This document shows positions 26,874-36,989 of a stretch of 64,000 nucleotides of DNA, one piece after another (position 1 is the first letter of the stretch; every line of letters starts with the position of its first letter). A model generated the notes under the pieces. It was not told the DNA's origin. It did no database searches and worked only from the letters and a program-made list of their open reading frames with translations. The translations under genes were made by a program, and so were the position numbers. The DNA lies in the NCBI RefSeq assembly GCF_001456955.1, contig NZ_KQ758472.1, positions 16,241-80,240 of the forward strand, given 5' to 3'. This DNA is from Microbacterium enclense (lineage in GTDB: Bacteria; Actinomycetota; Actinomycetes; Actinomycetales; Microbacteriaceae).

Positions 26874-27941
26874 TCAGTCGTCGAAGGTGCCGTAGACCCG
26901 CAACGTGTTCTCGGCGACCTGGGCGCCGAGCTCGTCGGCGTCCATCCCGCGTTCGGCCGCGAGGAAGCGCAGCGTCACGGGGATCAGGTAGGGCGCGTTC
27001 GGGCGGCCGCGGTAGGGCGCCGGGGTGAGGAACGGCGCGTCGGTCTCGACGAGGATGCGCTCGAGCGGCGTCACCGCGAGGGCGTCGCGCAGGTTCTGCG
27101 CGTTCTTGAACGTGACGTTGCCCGCGAACGAGAGGTAGTACCCGCGGTCGGCGGCGATGCGTGCCATGTCGGCATCGCCCGAGAAGCAGTGGAACACCGT
27201 CTTCTCGGGCGCACCGACGCGCTCGAGCGTCTCGAGCACCGCGTCGTGGGCGTCGCGATCGTGGATCTGCATAGCGATGCCGTGCTTCTTGGCCAGCGCG
27301 ATGTGCGCCTCGAACGAGCGCATCTGCGCCGGGATGCCATCGGCCTCGGTGCGGAAGAAGTCGAGGCCCGTCTCGCCGATCGCCCGCACGCGCGGCTCGG
27401 CGGCGAGGTCGTCGATCACCGCGATCGCGGCATCCAACTCCCCTGCACGCTCGTACACCGGCGCCTCGTTGGGGTGGATGGCCACCGCCGCGAGCACGCG
27501 CGGGTGCGAACGCGCCGCCCATGCCGACCACCGTGAGGAATCGATGTCGCCACCGGCCTGCACGACCCCGTGCACACCGACCGCCAAAGCCCGCTCGAGC
27601 TGCTCGTCGAGCGACAGACCGGTCTCGCCGTCCTCGATCTCGAGGTGCGTGTGATTGTCGTAGACCGGGATGCCGAGGGGCTCCGGCGCCGGCGGATAGC
27701 TCACGTCGCGGCGGCCATCGACGGAGCGCTCGCGCACGTACTGGCTCGGGTCGGTGCCGTCGATCGTGCCGCGGGGGCGCTCGACCGGGGTGGAGCCGGC
27801 GGCCGCGGCGCGGGGGGCGGACCCTTCGACAGGCTCAGGGGCCGCCGTGGGCTCGGGGGCCGCCGCGGGCTCAGGAGCCGCCGCGGGCTCAGGGGCCGCC
27901 GCGGGCTCGGGGGCAGCCGAGGCGCCGGGCACGGCCGTCAC
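26874..27941 (-). CDS. tatD: TatD-family metal-dependent hydrolase with repeat extension
   Basis: This is a TIM-barrel metallohydrolase (TatD DNase family), 355 residues. Metal ligands are in YDNHTHLEIEDG, GETGLDFFR, IHDRDAHD, HCFSGD and ETDAPFLTPAP. GTG 27941 overlaps the metG stop (GTGA), as usual in this block. The N terminus carries about 85 extra residues. Five copies of an AAPEPA/AAPEPT hexamer encoded by 18-bp units occupy about 9-38, and the last runs into PEPVEGS, which is the translation of half a REP palindrome (27823-27840). The extension is low complexity and probably disordered. The true start could be later than GTG 27941. Confidence 0.9.
   Translation of the reverse strand: MTAVPGASAAPEPAAAPEPAAAPEPAAAPEPTAAPEPVEGSAPRAAAAGSTPVERPRGTIDGTDPSQYVRERSVDGRRDVSYPPAPEPLGIPVYDNHTHLEIEDGETGLSLDEQLERALAVGVHGVVQAGGDIDSSRWSAWAARSHPRVLAAVAIHPNEAPVYERAGELDAAIAVIDDLAAEPRVRAIGETGLDFFRTEADGIPAQMRSFEAHIALAKKHGIAMQIHDRDAHDAVLETLERVGAPEKTVFHCFSGDADMARIAADRGYYLSFAGNVTFKNAQNLRDALAVTPLERILVETDAPFLTPAPYRGRPNAPYLIPVTLRFLAAERGMDADELGAQVAENTLRVYGTFDD
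27823..27840. repeat. REP half-site inside tatD
   Basis: CCTTCGACAGGCTCAGGG on the plus strand is the classic half of a CTTCGACAGGCTCAG-type REP element. It is read in frame on the minus strand as PEPVEG. The adjoining 18-bp tandem units (27841-27917) each repeat CCTGAGCC or CCCGAGCC, the same half-site core. Confidence 0.75.
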
Positions 27942-29512
27942 GCCTGCTCGACGCGGGGGAAGAGCGGGCTGAGGGCCTGCACCGTCGAGCCGGGGCGCAG
28001 GACGCCCCATGCTCCGGCCTCGCGCAGCGGCTGGTCCTGCAGACGGCCCAGGCTCTCGGCCGCGCCGAGCGCGTGCCACAGCTTCTCGGTCGAGGCTGGC
28101 ATGACCGGCGACAGCAGCACCGCGAGGGCACGCAGCCCCTCGGCCGCGGTGTACAGCACCGTGCCGAGACGCTCGCGCGTCGCCTCGTCTTTCGCCAGCG
28201 CCCACGGCTCGTTCTCGGTGATGTAGCCGTTCAGGGCGTCGACGATCGTCCAGATCGCGGCGATCGCCTCGTCGATGCGGAAGCGCTCGACGGCCGCGTC
28301 GGCATTCGCCGCGGCATCCGCCACGATCCTCTGGATCGACAGGTCGCCCTCGGTGTACGCGCCGGGCTCCGGCACGACGCCCTCGAAGTACTTCGCGATC
28401 ATCGCGACGGAACGGGATGCCAGGTTGCCGAAGCCGTTGGCGAGCTCGGCCTGGTAGCGGGCCGAGAGGTCTTCCCACGAGAAGGAGCCGTCTTGACCGA
28501 AGGCGATCGCCGACAGGAAGTAGAAGCGGTACGCGTCGGAGCCGAAGACGTCGGTGATCTCGGTCGGCGCGATGCCGGTGAGCTTCGACTTCGACATCTT
28601 CTCGCCGCCCACGAGCAGCCAGCCGTGCGCGAAGACGCCGCGCGGCACGTCGAGGCCCGCGGCCATGAGCATGGCCGGCCAGATGACGGCGTGGAACCGC
28701 AGGATGTCCTTGCCGACCACGTGGAACGCGGGCCACCGGCGCGCGAACTGCTCGGGGTCGGTGCCGTAGCCGACGGCGGTGGCGTAGTTCAGCAGCGCGT
28801 CGACCCACACGTAGATGACATGCGAGGAGTCCCAGGGCACCGTGATGCCCCAGTCGAACGCCGACCGCGAGATCGACAGGTCTTTCAGGCCGCTGCGCAC
28901 GAACGAGACGACCTCGTTGCGCGCCGACTCGGGCCGCACGAAATCGGGCTCGGTCTTGTAGAGCTCGAGCAGCCTGTCTTGGAACTCGCTGAGCTTGAAG
29001 AAGTAGTTCTTCTCCTGCAGCAGCTCGAGGGGCTTGGAGTGGATCGCGCACACCTTGAGGCCCTCGAAGGGACCCGTGCCGTCGACGATCTCGGCCTCGG
29101 GCTTGAACTCCTCGCAGCCGACGCAGTACAGCGCCTCGTACTCGCCCGCGTAGATGTAGCCGCGGTCCAACAGCGCCTGCACGAACTGCTGCACGCGCTC
29201 CTCGTGGCGCGGCTGGGTCGTGCGGATGAAGTCGTCGTTGGCGACGTCGAGCGTCTCGAGCAGGGGGAACCACGACTCGGTGACGAGCTTGTCGACCCAC
29301 TCCTGCGGCGTCACGCCGTTGGCGGCGGCCGCGCGCAGCATCTTCTGCCCGTGCTCGTCGGTGCCGGTCAGCATCCAGGTGTCGTCACCCGACTGGCGGT
29401 GCCAGCGCGCGAGCGTGTCGACGGCGACGGTCGTGTACCCGTGCCCGATGTGGGGCAGATCGCTGGGGTAGTAGATCGGCGTCGTGATGTAGAAGGATCG
29501 GCCGGAAGTCAC
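27938..29512 (-). CDS. metG: Methionyl-tRNA synthetase
   Basis: The enzyme charges tRNA-Met. The 524 residues form a class I synthetase: HIGH box PHIGHGYT at about 20-27, KMSKS box in GGEKMSKSKL, and the anticodon-binding helical domain with LAVLLSPVMP. A single CVGC pair fits the shorter, one-knuckle form, and there is no C-terminal dimer domain. Start is GTG 29512, placed six bases after a -10 hexamer TAGAAT (29519-29524, minus strand), so it is probably leaderless. Its stop overlaps tatD. An intergenic palindrome separates it from rsmI. Confidence 0.97.
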   Translation of the reverse strand: MTSGRSFYITTPIYYPSDLPHIGHGYTTVAVDTLARWHRQSGDDTWMLTGTDEHGQKMLRAAAANGVTPQEWVDKLVTESWFPLLETLDVANDDFIRTTQPRHEERVQQFVQALLDRGYIYAGEYEALYCVGCEEFKPEAEIVDGTGPFEGLKVCAIHSKPLELLQEKNYFFKLSEFQDRLLELYKTEPDFVRPESARNEVVSFVRSGLKDLSISRSAFDWGITVPWDSSHVIYVWVDALLNYATAVGYGTDPEQFARRWPAFHVVGKDILRFHAVIWPAMLMAAGLDVPRGVFAHGWLLVGGEKMSKSKLTGIAPTEITDVFGSDAYRFYFLSAIAFGQDGSFSWEDLSARYQAELANGFGNLASRSVAMIAKYFEGVVPEPGAYTEGDLSIQRIVADAAANADAAVERFRIDEAIAAIWTIVDALNGYITENEPWALAKDEATRERLGTVLYTAAEGLRALAVLLSPVMPASTEKLWHALGAAESLGRLQDQPLREAGAWGVLRPGSTVQALSPLFPRVEQA

Positions 29513-29518
29513 TGAAGG

Positions 29519-29524
29519 ATTCTA
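29519..29524 (-). promoter_or_regulatory. -10 of leaderless metG transcript
   Basis: TAGAAT on the minus strand is followed by six bases (CCTTCA) and GTG 29512. It is one of the best-matching hexamers in the window. Confidence 0.65.
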
Positions 29525-29573
29525 CGGGGCCGCGCCCACGCGCCCGGCGCGTGTGACGGTGCCCGGCCGCGCC

Positions 29574-29636
29574 GCGTGAGGGGTCGGTTCGTGTCGCCTG
29601 GGCCGCTGCGGGGCGACGAAAAGTGACCCCTCGCGC
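29574..29636. repeat. Palindrome family 1, copy 1
   Basis: GCGTGAGGGGTC and TGACCCCTCGCGC form the outer arms, with GTCGCC/GGCGAC inside, over 63 bases. It stands just past the rsmI stop (29652, minus) and upstream of metG, so it could end rsmI transcription. Confidence 0.8.
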
Positions 29637-29651
29637 GAACGAGAGACCGGG

Positions 29652-30470
29652 TCAGCGCTTGACGGCGAGGGCCGCCTGGTACAGCTCGCGCGATGAGTGG
29701 CCCGTTTGCGACGCCACCTCGGCGGCCGCCTCCTTCAGTCGGGTGCCGCCGCGCACGAGTTCGAGCACCTGGGTCACGGCATCCGGGAACGCCACCTCGC
29801 GCGCCTGGGCCCCGCCCACGACGATCGCGATCTCGCCCCGCACGCCCTCGGCCGCCCAGGCGGCGAGCTCGGCGAGCGTGCCGCGCTTGACCTCTTCGTA
29901 CAGCTTGGTGAGCTCGCGGCAGACCGCCGCGGGACGGTCGGCGCCGAAGGCGGCCGCCAGATCGTCGAGGGTGGATGCCAACCGCGACGGCGACTCGAAG
30001 AAGACCAGGGTGCGCTCCTCCGACGCCAGCTGCGCGAAGGCCTTGCGGCGCTCGCCGGGCTTGCGGCGCGGGAACCCCTCGAAGGCGAAGCGATCGGTGG
30101 GAAGGCCCGCGACGGCGAGCGCCGTGACAACGGCGCTGGGCCCGGGGAGCGCCGTGACGGTGACCCCGGCCGCGGCCGCCGCGGCGACCAGGCCGAATCC
30201 GGGGTCGCTGACGGTGGGCATGCCGGCGTCGCTGAGTACGAGCAGGTCGTCTTCGCGGGCCAGGTCGACGAGTTCGGCGGCACGGTCCTTCTCGTTGTGA
30301 TCGTGCAGGGCGATGAGGCGCGGGCGGTTCTCGACGCCCAGACCGGCGAGCAGACGCTGGGTCGTGCGGGTGTCTTCGGCAGCGACGACACGGGCGTTCT
30401 CGAGCGCTTCGACGAGGCGCTTCGAGGCGTCTCCGAGGTTGCCGATCGGAGTCGCCGCGAGGATGATCAC
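29652..30470 (-). CDS. rsmI: 16S rRNA 2'-O-methyltransferase RsmI
   Basis: RsmI methylates the ribose of C1402 in 16S rRNA using SAM. The 272-residue tetrapyrrole-methylase fold shows LAATPIGNLGDAS at the N terminus, AAEDTRTTQRLL, LSDAGMPTVSDPG (usually DAGTP), LPGPSAVVTAL, and FFESPSRL. Start GTG 30470 lies six bases after a minus-strand -10 (TAGGGT) that overlaps the -10 of the divergent mannosyltransferase gene. This rsmI-PMT divergence is usual in actinobacteria. Confidence 0.96.
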   Translation of the reverse strand: MIILAATPIGNLGDASKRLVEALENARVVAAEDTRTTQRLLAGLGVENRPRLIALHDHNEKDRAAELVDLAREDDLLVLSDAGMPTVSDPGFGLVAAAAAAGVTVTALPGPSAVVTALAVAGLPTDRFAFEGFPRRKPGERRKAFAQLASEERTLVFFESPSRLASTLDDLAAAFGADRPAAVCRELTKLYEEVKRGTLAELAAWAAEGVRGEIAIVVGGAQAREVAFPDAVTQVLELVRGGTRLKEAAAEVASQTGHSSRELYQAALAVKR

Positions 30471-30476
30471 GGCCCC

Positions 30477-30486
30477 ACCCTATGCT
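30477..30486. promoter_or_regulatory. Overlapping divergent -10 elements (rsmI / PMT)
   Basis: In ACCCTATGCT the minus strand reads TAGGGT (30477-30482), six bases before rsmI GTG 30470. The plus strand reads TATGCT (30481-30486), six bases before PMT GTG 30493. The two hexamers share two bases, so the promoters should exclude each other. Confidence 0.6.
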
Positions 30487-30492
30487 GGGCGC

Positions 30493-32064
30493 GTGAGCAC
30501 CGCTGTCCCTTCACTGCGCCCCGATGTCGAGCCGACGCGCCTCGACCGCTGGCGCGACGTCCTGCTCGCCGACCCGCGGGGGATGCGTCTGTGGCGGTGG
30601 CTCGCCCCGGCGCTCGTCACGATCGTCGCGGCGGTGCTGCGCCTGTTCGACCTCGGCAACCCGCACGCGCTCGTCTTCGACGAGACCTACTACGTCAAGG
30701 ATTCGTGGAGCCAGTGGGTGCTCGGCTATCCGTCGGCGTGGCCCGAGAACGCCGACGCGAGCTTCGTCGCGGGCGACACCGACATCTTCACCGGCGTGGG
30801 CAGCTACGTCGTGCACCCCCCGCTCGGTCGCATCCTGATCGGCGCTGGCATGGCCTTGCTCGGCCCCGACTCGGCCACCGGGTGGCGCCTGTCGGCCGCG
30901 CTGTTCGGCACGGCGACCGTGCTGCTGGTTTACCTGATCGCACACAACCTGACCCGGTCGATCCCCTTCGCCACCGTGGCCTCCGGTCTCATCGCCGTCG
31001 AGGGCGTGAGCATCGTGCTGAGCCGCATCTCGCTGCTCGACGTGTTCCTGACCTTCTTCGTCGTGCTGACGTTCTGGTTCGTGGTGCTCGATCATCGGCG
31101 CACGGGCGACATCCTCGACGCCGCCATGGATCGTCTGCCCGGCTCCACCCATAACTGGGGTCCGCTGCTGTGGGACCGCCCGTGGCTGCTGGCGGCGGGT
31201 GCGGCCGCGGGAGCGGCGACGGCGGTGAAGTGGTCGGGGCTGTACGTGCTCGCGGCGGTCGGCATCTACGTCGTCGTCACCGACGCCATCGCCCGCCGCC
31301 GCGTCGGCATCGTGCAGTGGCCGATGGATGCCGTGCGTCAGGGCCTCATCTCTTTCGTGCTGATCGTGCCGGTGTCGCTCGTCGTCTATGTGACGAGCTG
31401 GTCGGGGTGGCTGTTCACGACCGGCGGATACGACCGCAGCAGCGATCCGGCCGGAACGGGGCTGATGGCGCTGCTGCCCGGACCGTTGCAGAACCTGTGG
31501 GCCTACCACCAGTCGATGTACGGCTTCCACGTCGGGCTCGTCACCCCGCACAGCTACGCCAGCCCGGCGTGGCAGTGGCCGTTCCTCATCCGACCCACCT
31601 CGATGTACTGGCACCAGGACGATTTCGGGGTGAACGGCTGCGGGCTGCCGAACGGCTGCACCGAGGCGATCGCGAGCAACTCGAACCCGCTCATCTGGTG
31701 GGCCGGCATCGCGGCATCCGTGTATCTGCTCGTGCGCTTCGTGCTGGTGCGCGACTGGCGCCACGCCCTCGTGCTGACGGGCCTGGCCGCCACCTATCTG
31801 CCGTGGCTGCTGTACCCCGAGCGCACGATCTTCCAGTTCTACACGGTGGCCATGGTGCCCTTCCTCGTACTCGCTCTGACCTTCGCGCTGCAAGACGTCG
31901 CGCGGGGCATGCGCGGCCTGTCGCGCGCTCACGGTCAGGTGATCGTGGCGGTGTTCCTCATCGCGTGCGTGGGCATCTCGGCGTTCTGGTACCCGGTGTG
32001 GGCGGGCCTCCCCGTCTCGTACGAGTTCTGGCGGCTGCACAACTGGCTGCCCAGCTGGATCTGA
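30493..32064 (+). CDS. pmt: Protein O-mannosyltransferase (PMT family)
   Basis: This GT39-type membrane glycosyltransferase moves mannose from polyprenyl-phosphate-mannose onto exported proteins. The 523 residues have about 11 membrane segments. The catalytic acidic pair sits in FDETYYVKD, in the first external loop. The family motif HPPLGR follows, and the later external loop has the Cys-containing NGCGLPNGC. GTG 30493 follows TATGCT by six bases, so it is probably leaderless. It is followed by an ATPase gene after a single base. Pro/Thr/Ser-rich secreted proteins in this window are possible substrates. Confidence 0.94.
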   Translation: MSTAVPSLRPDVEPTRLDRWRDVLLADPRGMRLWRWLAPALVTIVAAVLRLFDLGNPHALVFDETYYVKDSWSQWVLGYPSAWPENADASFVAGDTDIFTGVGSYVVHPPLGRILIGAGMALLGPDSATGWRLSAALFGTATVLLVYLIAHNLTRSIPFATVASGLIAVEGVSIVLSRISLLDVFLTFFVVLTFWFVVLDHRRTGDILDAAMDRLPGSTHNWGPLLWDRPWLLAAGAAAGAATAVKWSGLYVLAAVGIYVVVTDAIARRRVGIVQWPMDAVRQGLISFVLIVPVSLVVYVTSWSGWLFTTGGYDRSSDPAGTGLMALLPGPLQNLWAYHQSMYGFHVGLVTPHSYASPAWQWPFLIRPTSMYWHQDDFGVNGCGLPNGCTEAIASNSNPLIWWAGIAASVYLLVRFVLVRDWRHALVLTGLAATYLPWLLYPERTIFQFYTVAMVPFLVLALTFALQDVARGMRGLSRAHGQVIVAVFLIACVGISAFWYPVWAGLPVSYEFWRLHNWLPSWI

Positions 32065-32065
32065 C

Positions 32066-32839
32066 GTGGGCCGCGGCGACGACTGGCTGCACGATCCGCG
32101 GCCGATCCAGCGCATCAAGATCTTCAGCGACGCGGCGATCGATCCCGGGGCATGGCCGGCCGACATCCCCGCCGTCAGGCAGTTTCTCGACGTCGCGGGC
32201 GGCGACGGGTGGGAGGTCGGCGCGGGCGTGACCTTCCTCGTCGGCGAGAACGGTTCGGGCAAGTCGACCCTGATCGAGGGGATCGCGGAGGCGTACGGCC
32301 TGCCCGCCGAGGGCGGGTCGAGCAACGGCGGCGGCGAGACCCGGCGCACCGAGAGCCCGCTGAGCGAGTGGCTGCGCATCGAGCGGAGCCCGCGCGCCCC
32401 GCGGTGGGGCTTCTTCCTGCGAGCTGAAACGATGCACAGCTACTACTCGTGGCGCGACGACCTGCCGCCCGACGGCCGATCGTCGGTGCCGAGCCTGCAC
32501 CCGATGAGCCACGGCGAATCGTTCAACGCCCTGCTCGACGAAGCCCTCGACCACCCGCAGTACGTCGCCGGACTCGCGTGCCTCGACGAGCCGGAGGCGG
32601 CGCTGTCGTTCTCGTCGACGCTGCGCTGGCTGGCATCGCTCGATCGCATGCGCTCGCGCGGCACGCAGGTGATCTGCGCGACCCACTCCCCCGTGCTGGC
32701 GGCGTTGCCCGGCGCGACGATCCTCGAACTCGGCGACTGGGGCATCCGCGAGAGTGCGTGGGAGGACCTGGAGGTGGTGCGGCTGCACCGGAGCTTCCTC
32801 GACGCGCCGGAGCGGTTCCTGCGGCACCTGCTCGATTAG
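32066..32839 (+). CDS. COG3910-type AAA ATPase
   Basis: This is a predicted soluble ATPase of the ABC/SMC-like class, 257 residues. Walker A is LVGENGSGKSTLIEGIAEAY, the signature region HPMSHGESFNALL, Walker B ACLDEPEAALS and the switch ICATHSPVLAALPGA. The short spacing and the single domain match the COG3910 predicted ATPases rather than transport ATPases. GTG 32066 begins one base after the mannosyltransferase stop, so it is cotranscribed. A role in DNA or stress handling is only a guess. Confidence 0.85.
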   Translation: MGRGDDWLHDPRPIQRIKIFSDAAIDPGAWPADIPAVRQFLDVAGGDGWEVGAGVTFLVGENGSGKSTLIEGIAEAYGLPAEGGSSNGGGETRRTESPLSEWLRIERSPRAPRWGFFLRAETMHSYYSWRDDLPPDGRSSVPSLHPMSHGESFNALLDEALDHPQYVAGLACLDEPEAALSFSSTLRWLASLDRMRSRGTQVICATHSPVLAALPGATILELGDWGIRESAWEDLEVVRLHRSFLDAPERFLRHLLD

Positions 32840-32850
32840 GCGGGCTCGCC

Positions 32851-34668
32851 TCAGACCAGCGCGGCCGGATCCGTCGTCGGCAGCGCGCAGGTGAACGCCC
32901 GGCAGTCGTACGCGGTGGCCTCGCCCCCGATCGCGGCCTTGCCCGCGAACAGCTCGAAGCCCGCCTCGGCGAACGCCTGAGCCTGCGCGGGCGACAGCAC
33001 CGCGACCACGTCGGCGGCGACCCTGCGGGCGGCGTCGGCGATCTCGGCATCCGTCTCGCCCACCACGACCACCTGACGGGGAGCGGATGCCAGCCCCAGG
33101 GCGACGTCGAGGATCGCGCCGTGCGCCAGAGGTGTGGCCAGCGCCGTGTCGGAGGCCGCCCGCACGAGCGTGTCGGCAGCGGTGCGGTAGCGCTCCCCCG
33201 CGCCGAGACGCCACAGGTCGAGCGCCGCCGCGGCGAACACCGACGGCCCCGAGGGCGACGCCCCGTCGCTCGGCACGCCGTGCGGCTGCATCCCCTGCGC
33301 GACGAGCACCGGGTCGCCGCCGCCCGGAACATGGATGCCGCCGTCGCCGAGGCACAGGTCGACGAGCGCCCGTGCGCGCGATGCGTACACGACCTCGCCG
33401 GTCGCCCGGGCGAGGGCGAGCAGGCCCCGCGCGAGTCCGCCGTAGTCCTCGAGCGTCGCGGGAGCGGTGGAGCGGATCTCGTCGAACGAGGCACGGCGGA
33501 GGGTGCCGTCGTCGGCGACGTTGCTCTCGAGCACGGCGTCGGCGGCCCAGCGCGCCGCCTCGAGGAAACGCGGGTCGGTGCGGGTGCCGACGGCGGCGAG
33601 CGCGGCGATCGCGTGGCCGTTCCAGCCGGTGACGACCTTGGCATCCAGAGCCGGGGGCTGCAGACCTGACCGATCTGCGACCCGGTAGTATCCGCCTTCG
33701 TTGCGGACGCCGTCGATGATCGACTCGGAGTCCTGCGCCGCGGCGATGCCGCCGGTGGGCAGTTGCAGCACGTCGACGAGAAAACGTGCCGCGTCGGTCG
33801 CCGCGACATCGTCGCCCGCGGCGAGGGCGACTTCGACGAGCCCGGCGTTGTCGGTGAGCATGCGTTCGTAGTGCGGCACGCTCCAGTCGCGGCGGGTGGC
33901 GTAGCGGAAGAAGCCGCCCTCGACCGTGTCGTGCAGGTCGGAGCCGGCCATGGCGGCGAGGGCTCGGGATGCCACGCCCGCGGCATCCGGAGCATCCGAT
34001 GCCAGCGCGGGGTGCTGCATGAACCGCAGCACCGGCGTGTTCGGGAACTTCGGCGTCTCGAACGCGGGTCCGGCCGCGAAGCCGGCGTATTCGCGGTCTT
34101 CACGCGCGACAACGGCACGCGCGGCGGCGGCGAGATGCTCGAGGGTGGGAGGCGCGTCGGCGGGGGCGGTCGCGGCGGCGGCGAGGGCGTCACGAAGGGA
34201 GGAGCCCGTGGCATCCACGTCACCGCGTCGCTCGGTCCAGGCCTCGCGCACCGCGGCGAGCACCTGACGGAACGAGGGCTGCGGCGGGCGGGGCACGGGC
34301 GGGAAGTACGTGCCGGCGTAGAACACCCGACCCTCGGGGCTCGCGAAGACGGTCAGCGGCCACCCGAGGTGCGGGGTGAACGCGCTGGCGGCGTCGAGGT
34401 AGGCGGCATCCACGTCGGGATGCTCCTCGCGGTCGACCTTGATCGACACGAACCCGTCGTTCAGCACGGCGGCGGCCTCGGCATCCTGGAACGACTCCCG
34501 GGCCATGACGTGGCACCAGTGACAGGTGCTGTACCCGATCGAGACCATGACGGGCACGTCTCGTTCGGCGGCGAGCGCGAACGCCTCGGCCCCCCAGGGG
34601 AACCACGCGACGGGATTGTCGGCGTGGGCCCGCAGGTAGGGACTCGAGGCGTTCGCGAGGCGGTTCAT
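32851..34668 (-). CDS. DUF255 thioredoxin-like protein (YyaL/SSP411 family)
   Basis: This large cytosolic protein of 605 residues has an N-terminal thioredoxin-fold DUF255 domain with the CHWCHVM active-site-like motif (about 49-55), followed by [15 protein letters not shown] and [13 protein letters not shown] six-hairpin toroid resembling GlcNAc epimerases fills the rest. The biochemical activity of this widespread family is not established. It begins 15 bases after the aldo/keto reductase stop in the same direction, so the two probably form an operon. Its 3' end converges on the ATPase gene. Confidence 0.9.
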   Translation of the reverse strand: MNRLANASSPYLRAHADNPVAWFPWGAEAFALAAERDVPVMVSIGYSTCHWCHVMARESFQDAEAAAVLNDGFVSIKVDREEHPDVDAAYLDAASAFTPHLGWPLTVFASPEGRVFYAGTYFPPVPRPPQPSFRQVLAAVREAWTERRGDVDATGSSLRDALAAAATAPADAPPTLEHLAAAARAVVAREDREYAGFAAGPAFETPKFPNTPVLRFMQHPALASDAPDAAGVASRALAAMAGSDLHDTVEGGFFRYATRRDWSVPHYERMLTDNAGLVEVALAAGDDVAATDAARFLVDVLQLPTGGIAAAQDSESIIDGVRNEGGYYRVADRSGLQPPALDAKVVTGWNGHAIAALAAVGTRTDPRFLEAARWAADAVLESNVADDGTLRRASFDEIRSTAPATLEDYGGLARGLLALARATGEVVYASRARALVDLCLGDGGIHVPGGGDPVLVAQGMQPHGVPSDGASPSGPSVFAAAALDLWRLGAGERYRTAADTLVRAASDTALATPLAHGAILDVALGLASAPRQVVVVGETDAEIADAARRVAADVVAVLSPAQAQAFAEAGFELFAGKAAIGGEATAYDCRAFTCALPTTDPAALV

Positions 34669-34683
34669 GCGCGCCCGATCAGC

Positions 34684-35532
<849 letters not shown>

Positions 35533-35674
35533 GGAGAATCGATTCGGAGGGGGTTCGGGGTTGACGTGGGACCCCGCGGCGCAGAAATGCGGACGGGCGC
35601 GTCGATGAGCCATTGCCGCCGCGCCGCGCGTCGCGCGCCGGGGCCCGCGCGGACGTCCGTGGTTGACTACCCCC

Positions 35675-36937
35675 ATGCCCGCCGATCCCCCCGCGAACCA
35701 CGCGCAACGTCGCCCCGACTCGGGTGTGCGGCGCGGACTGAAACTCGCCGCGATCGCGGTGACCGTGGTCGTCGTCGCCGCGGTCGCCGTCGGCGGCTTC
35801 TACGCGTGGTCGCTGACCCAGCGATTGCAGGACGCGGCGGTGCCGCTCGCCGACGCCCCTGCGGAGCCGCCCGCGCTGAGCGCCTACACCGAGCCGTTCT
35901 CGGTGCTGGTGGTCGGCACCGACGAGTGCGACGACGTGGTCACGGCGGCCTTCGGACCCCGCTGCTCGGACCCCGAGAACGATGGCGCGCGCAACGACGT
36001 GAACATGCTCGTGCACGTCTCGGCGAACCCGCGCCGCGTCACGGTGGTGTCATTCCCCCGCGACCTGCAGGTCGAGATCCCGGAGTGCACGACCGCAGAC
36101 GGCGGCACCTTCGCAGGTGCCTTCAAGGCGTCGATCAACACGGCCTACGAAGCGGGCGGGCTCACCTGCGTCGCCGAGACCGTGTCGGAGCTCAGCGGGC
36201 AGAGCATCCCGTTCGCGGGCAAGGTCAGCTTCGGCAACGTCGTCAACATCACCGATGCCATCGGTGGCGTCGAGGTGTGCATCGCCGGCGACGGCATCGA
36301 CGACCCCGACGCCGGAATCGACTGGCCGGCGGGCCCGCGGGTCGTGAAGGGATTCGACGCACTCGCGTTCCTGCGCACCCGGTACGGTGTCGGCGACGGC
36401 AGCGACCTCGCCCGCATCGGCAACCAGCAGCAGTACCTCTCGCGGCTGATCAACAAGCTGCGCAGCGATGAGGTGCTGTCGAACCCGGGCACGCTCCTGG
36501 GCCTGGCGAACACGGCCGTGAACAACATCACGCCGAGCGAGAGCCTGGCCGACCCGGTGCGCATCGCGCAGCTCGCCTACACGCTCAAGGACGTGCCCTT
36601 CGAGGACATCACCTTCGTGCAGTACCCCGTGGCCGACGACCCCGACGACAGCAACCGCGTCGTGCCCGACCAGGAGGCCGCCGAGACGCTGTGGCAGGCG
36701 CTGGCCGACAACGCGCCGTTGGCTCTGACGGGTGGTCTGAACGGCAACGAGGGCGTGATCGCCGATCCGTCCGTCCCGACCGCCGAGCCCACCGAAGGCG
36801 CACCGGATGCCGCGACACCGGCGCCCGACGCCAGCGCCACGCCCGGAGCGAGCTCGGCACCCGAGGTCGTGCAGCTGCCGAGCAACATCAACGGCTCGAA
36901 AGCGAACCAGCCGACCTGCTCCGACGGCAACGGCTGA
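35675..36937 (+). CDS. LytR-CpsA-Psr (LCP) family protein
   Basis: LCP enzymes attach wall polymers such as arabinogalactan or teichoic-type glycans to peptidoglycan outside the membrane. The 420 residues have a short basic N terminus, one TM (about 23-45), and the LCP domain: LVVGTDECDD, ARNDVNMLVHV, VVSFPRDLQVEIP (Arg/Asp pyrophosphate site), INTAYEAGG, FLRTRYGVGDGSDLARIGNQQQYL. A Pro/Ala/Thr-rich tail of about 60 residues ends the protein. ATG 35675 stands six bases after TTGACT (35663-35668), a weak -10 candidate; TTG 35663 is less likely as start. Confidence 0.93.
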   Translation: MPADPPANHAQRRPDSGVRRGLKLAAIAVTVVVVAAVAVGGFYAWSLTQRLQDAAVPLADAPAEPPALSAYTEPFSVLVVGTDECDDVVTAAFGPRCSDPENDGARNDVNMLVHVSANPRRVTVVSFPRDLQVEIPECTTADGGTFAGAFKASINTAYEAGGLTCVAETVSELSGQSIPFAGKVSFGNVVNITDAIGGVEVCIAGDGIDDPDAGIDWPAGPRVVKGFDALAFLRTRYGVGDGSDLARIGNQQQYLSRLINKLRSDEVLSNPGTLLGLANTAVNNITPSESLADPVRIAQLAYTLKDVPFEDITFVQYPVADDPDDSNRVVPDQEAAETLWQALADNAPLALTGGLNGNEGVIADPSVPTAEPTEGAPDAATPAPDASATPGASSAPEVVQLPSNINGSKANQPTCSDGNG

Positions 36938-36989
36938 CCGGATCGCTGCGCGGTGGCACCGGCTCGGCGTCGGACGCGGCGCCGCCGCC

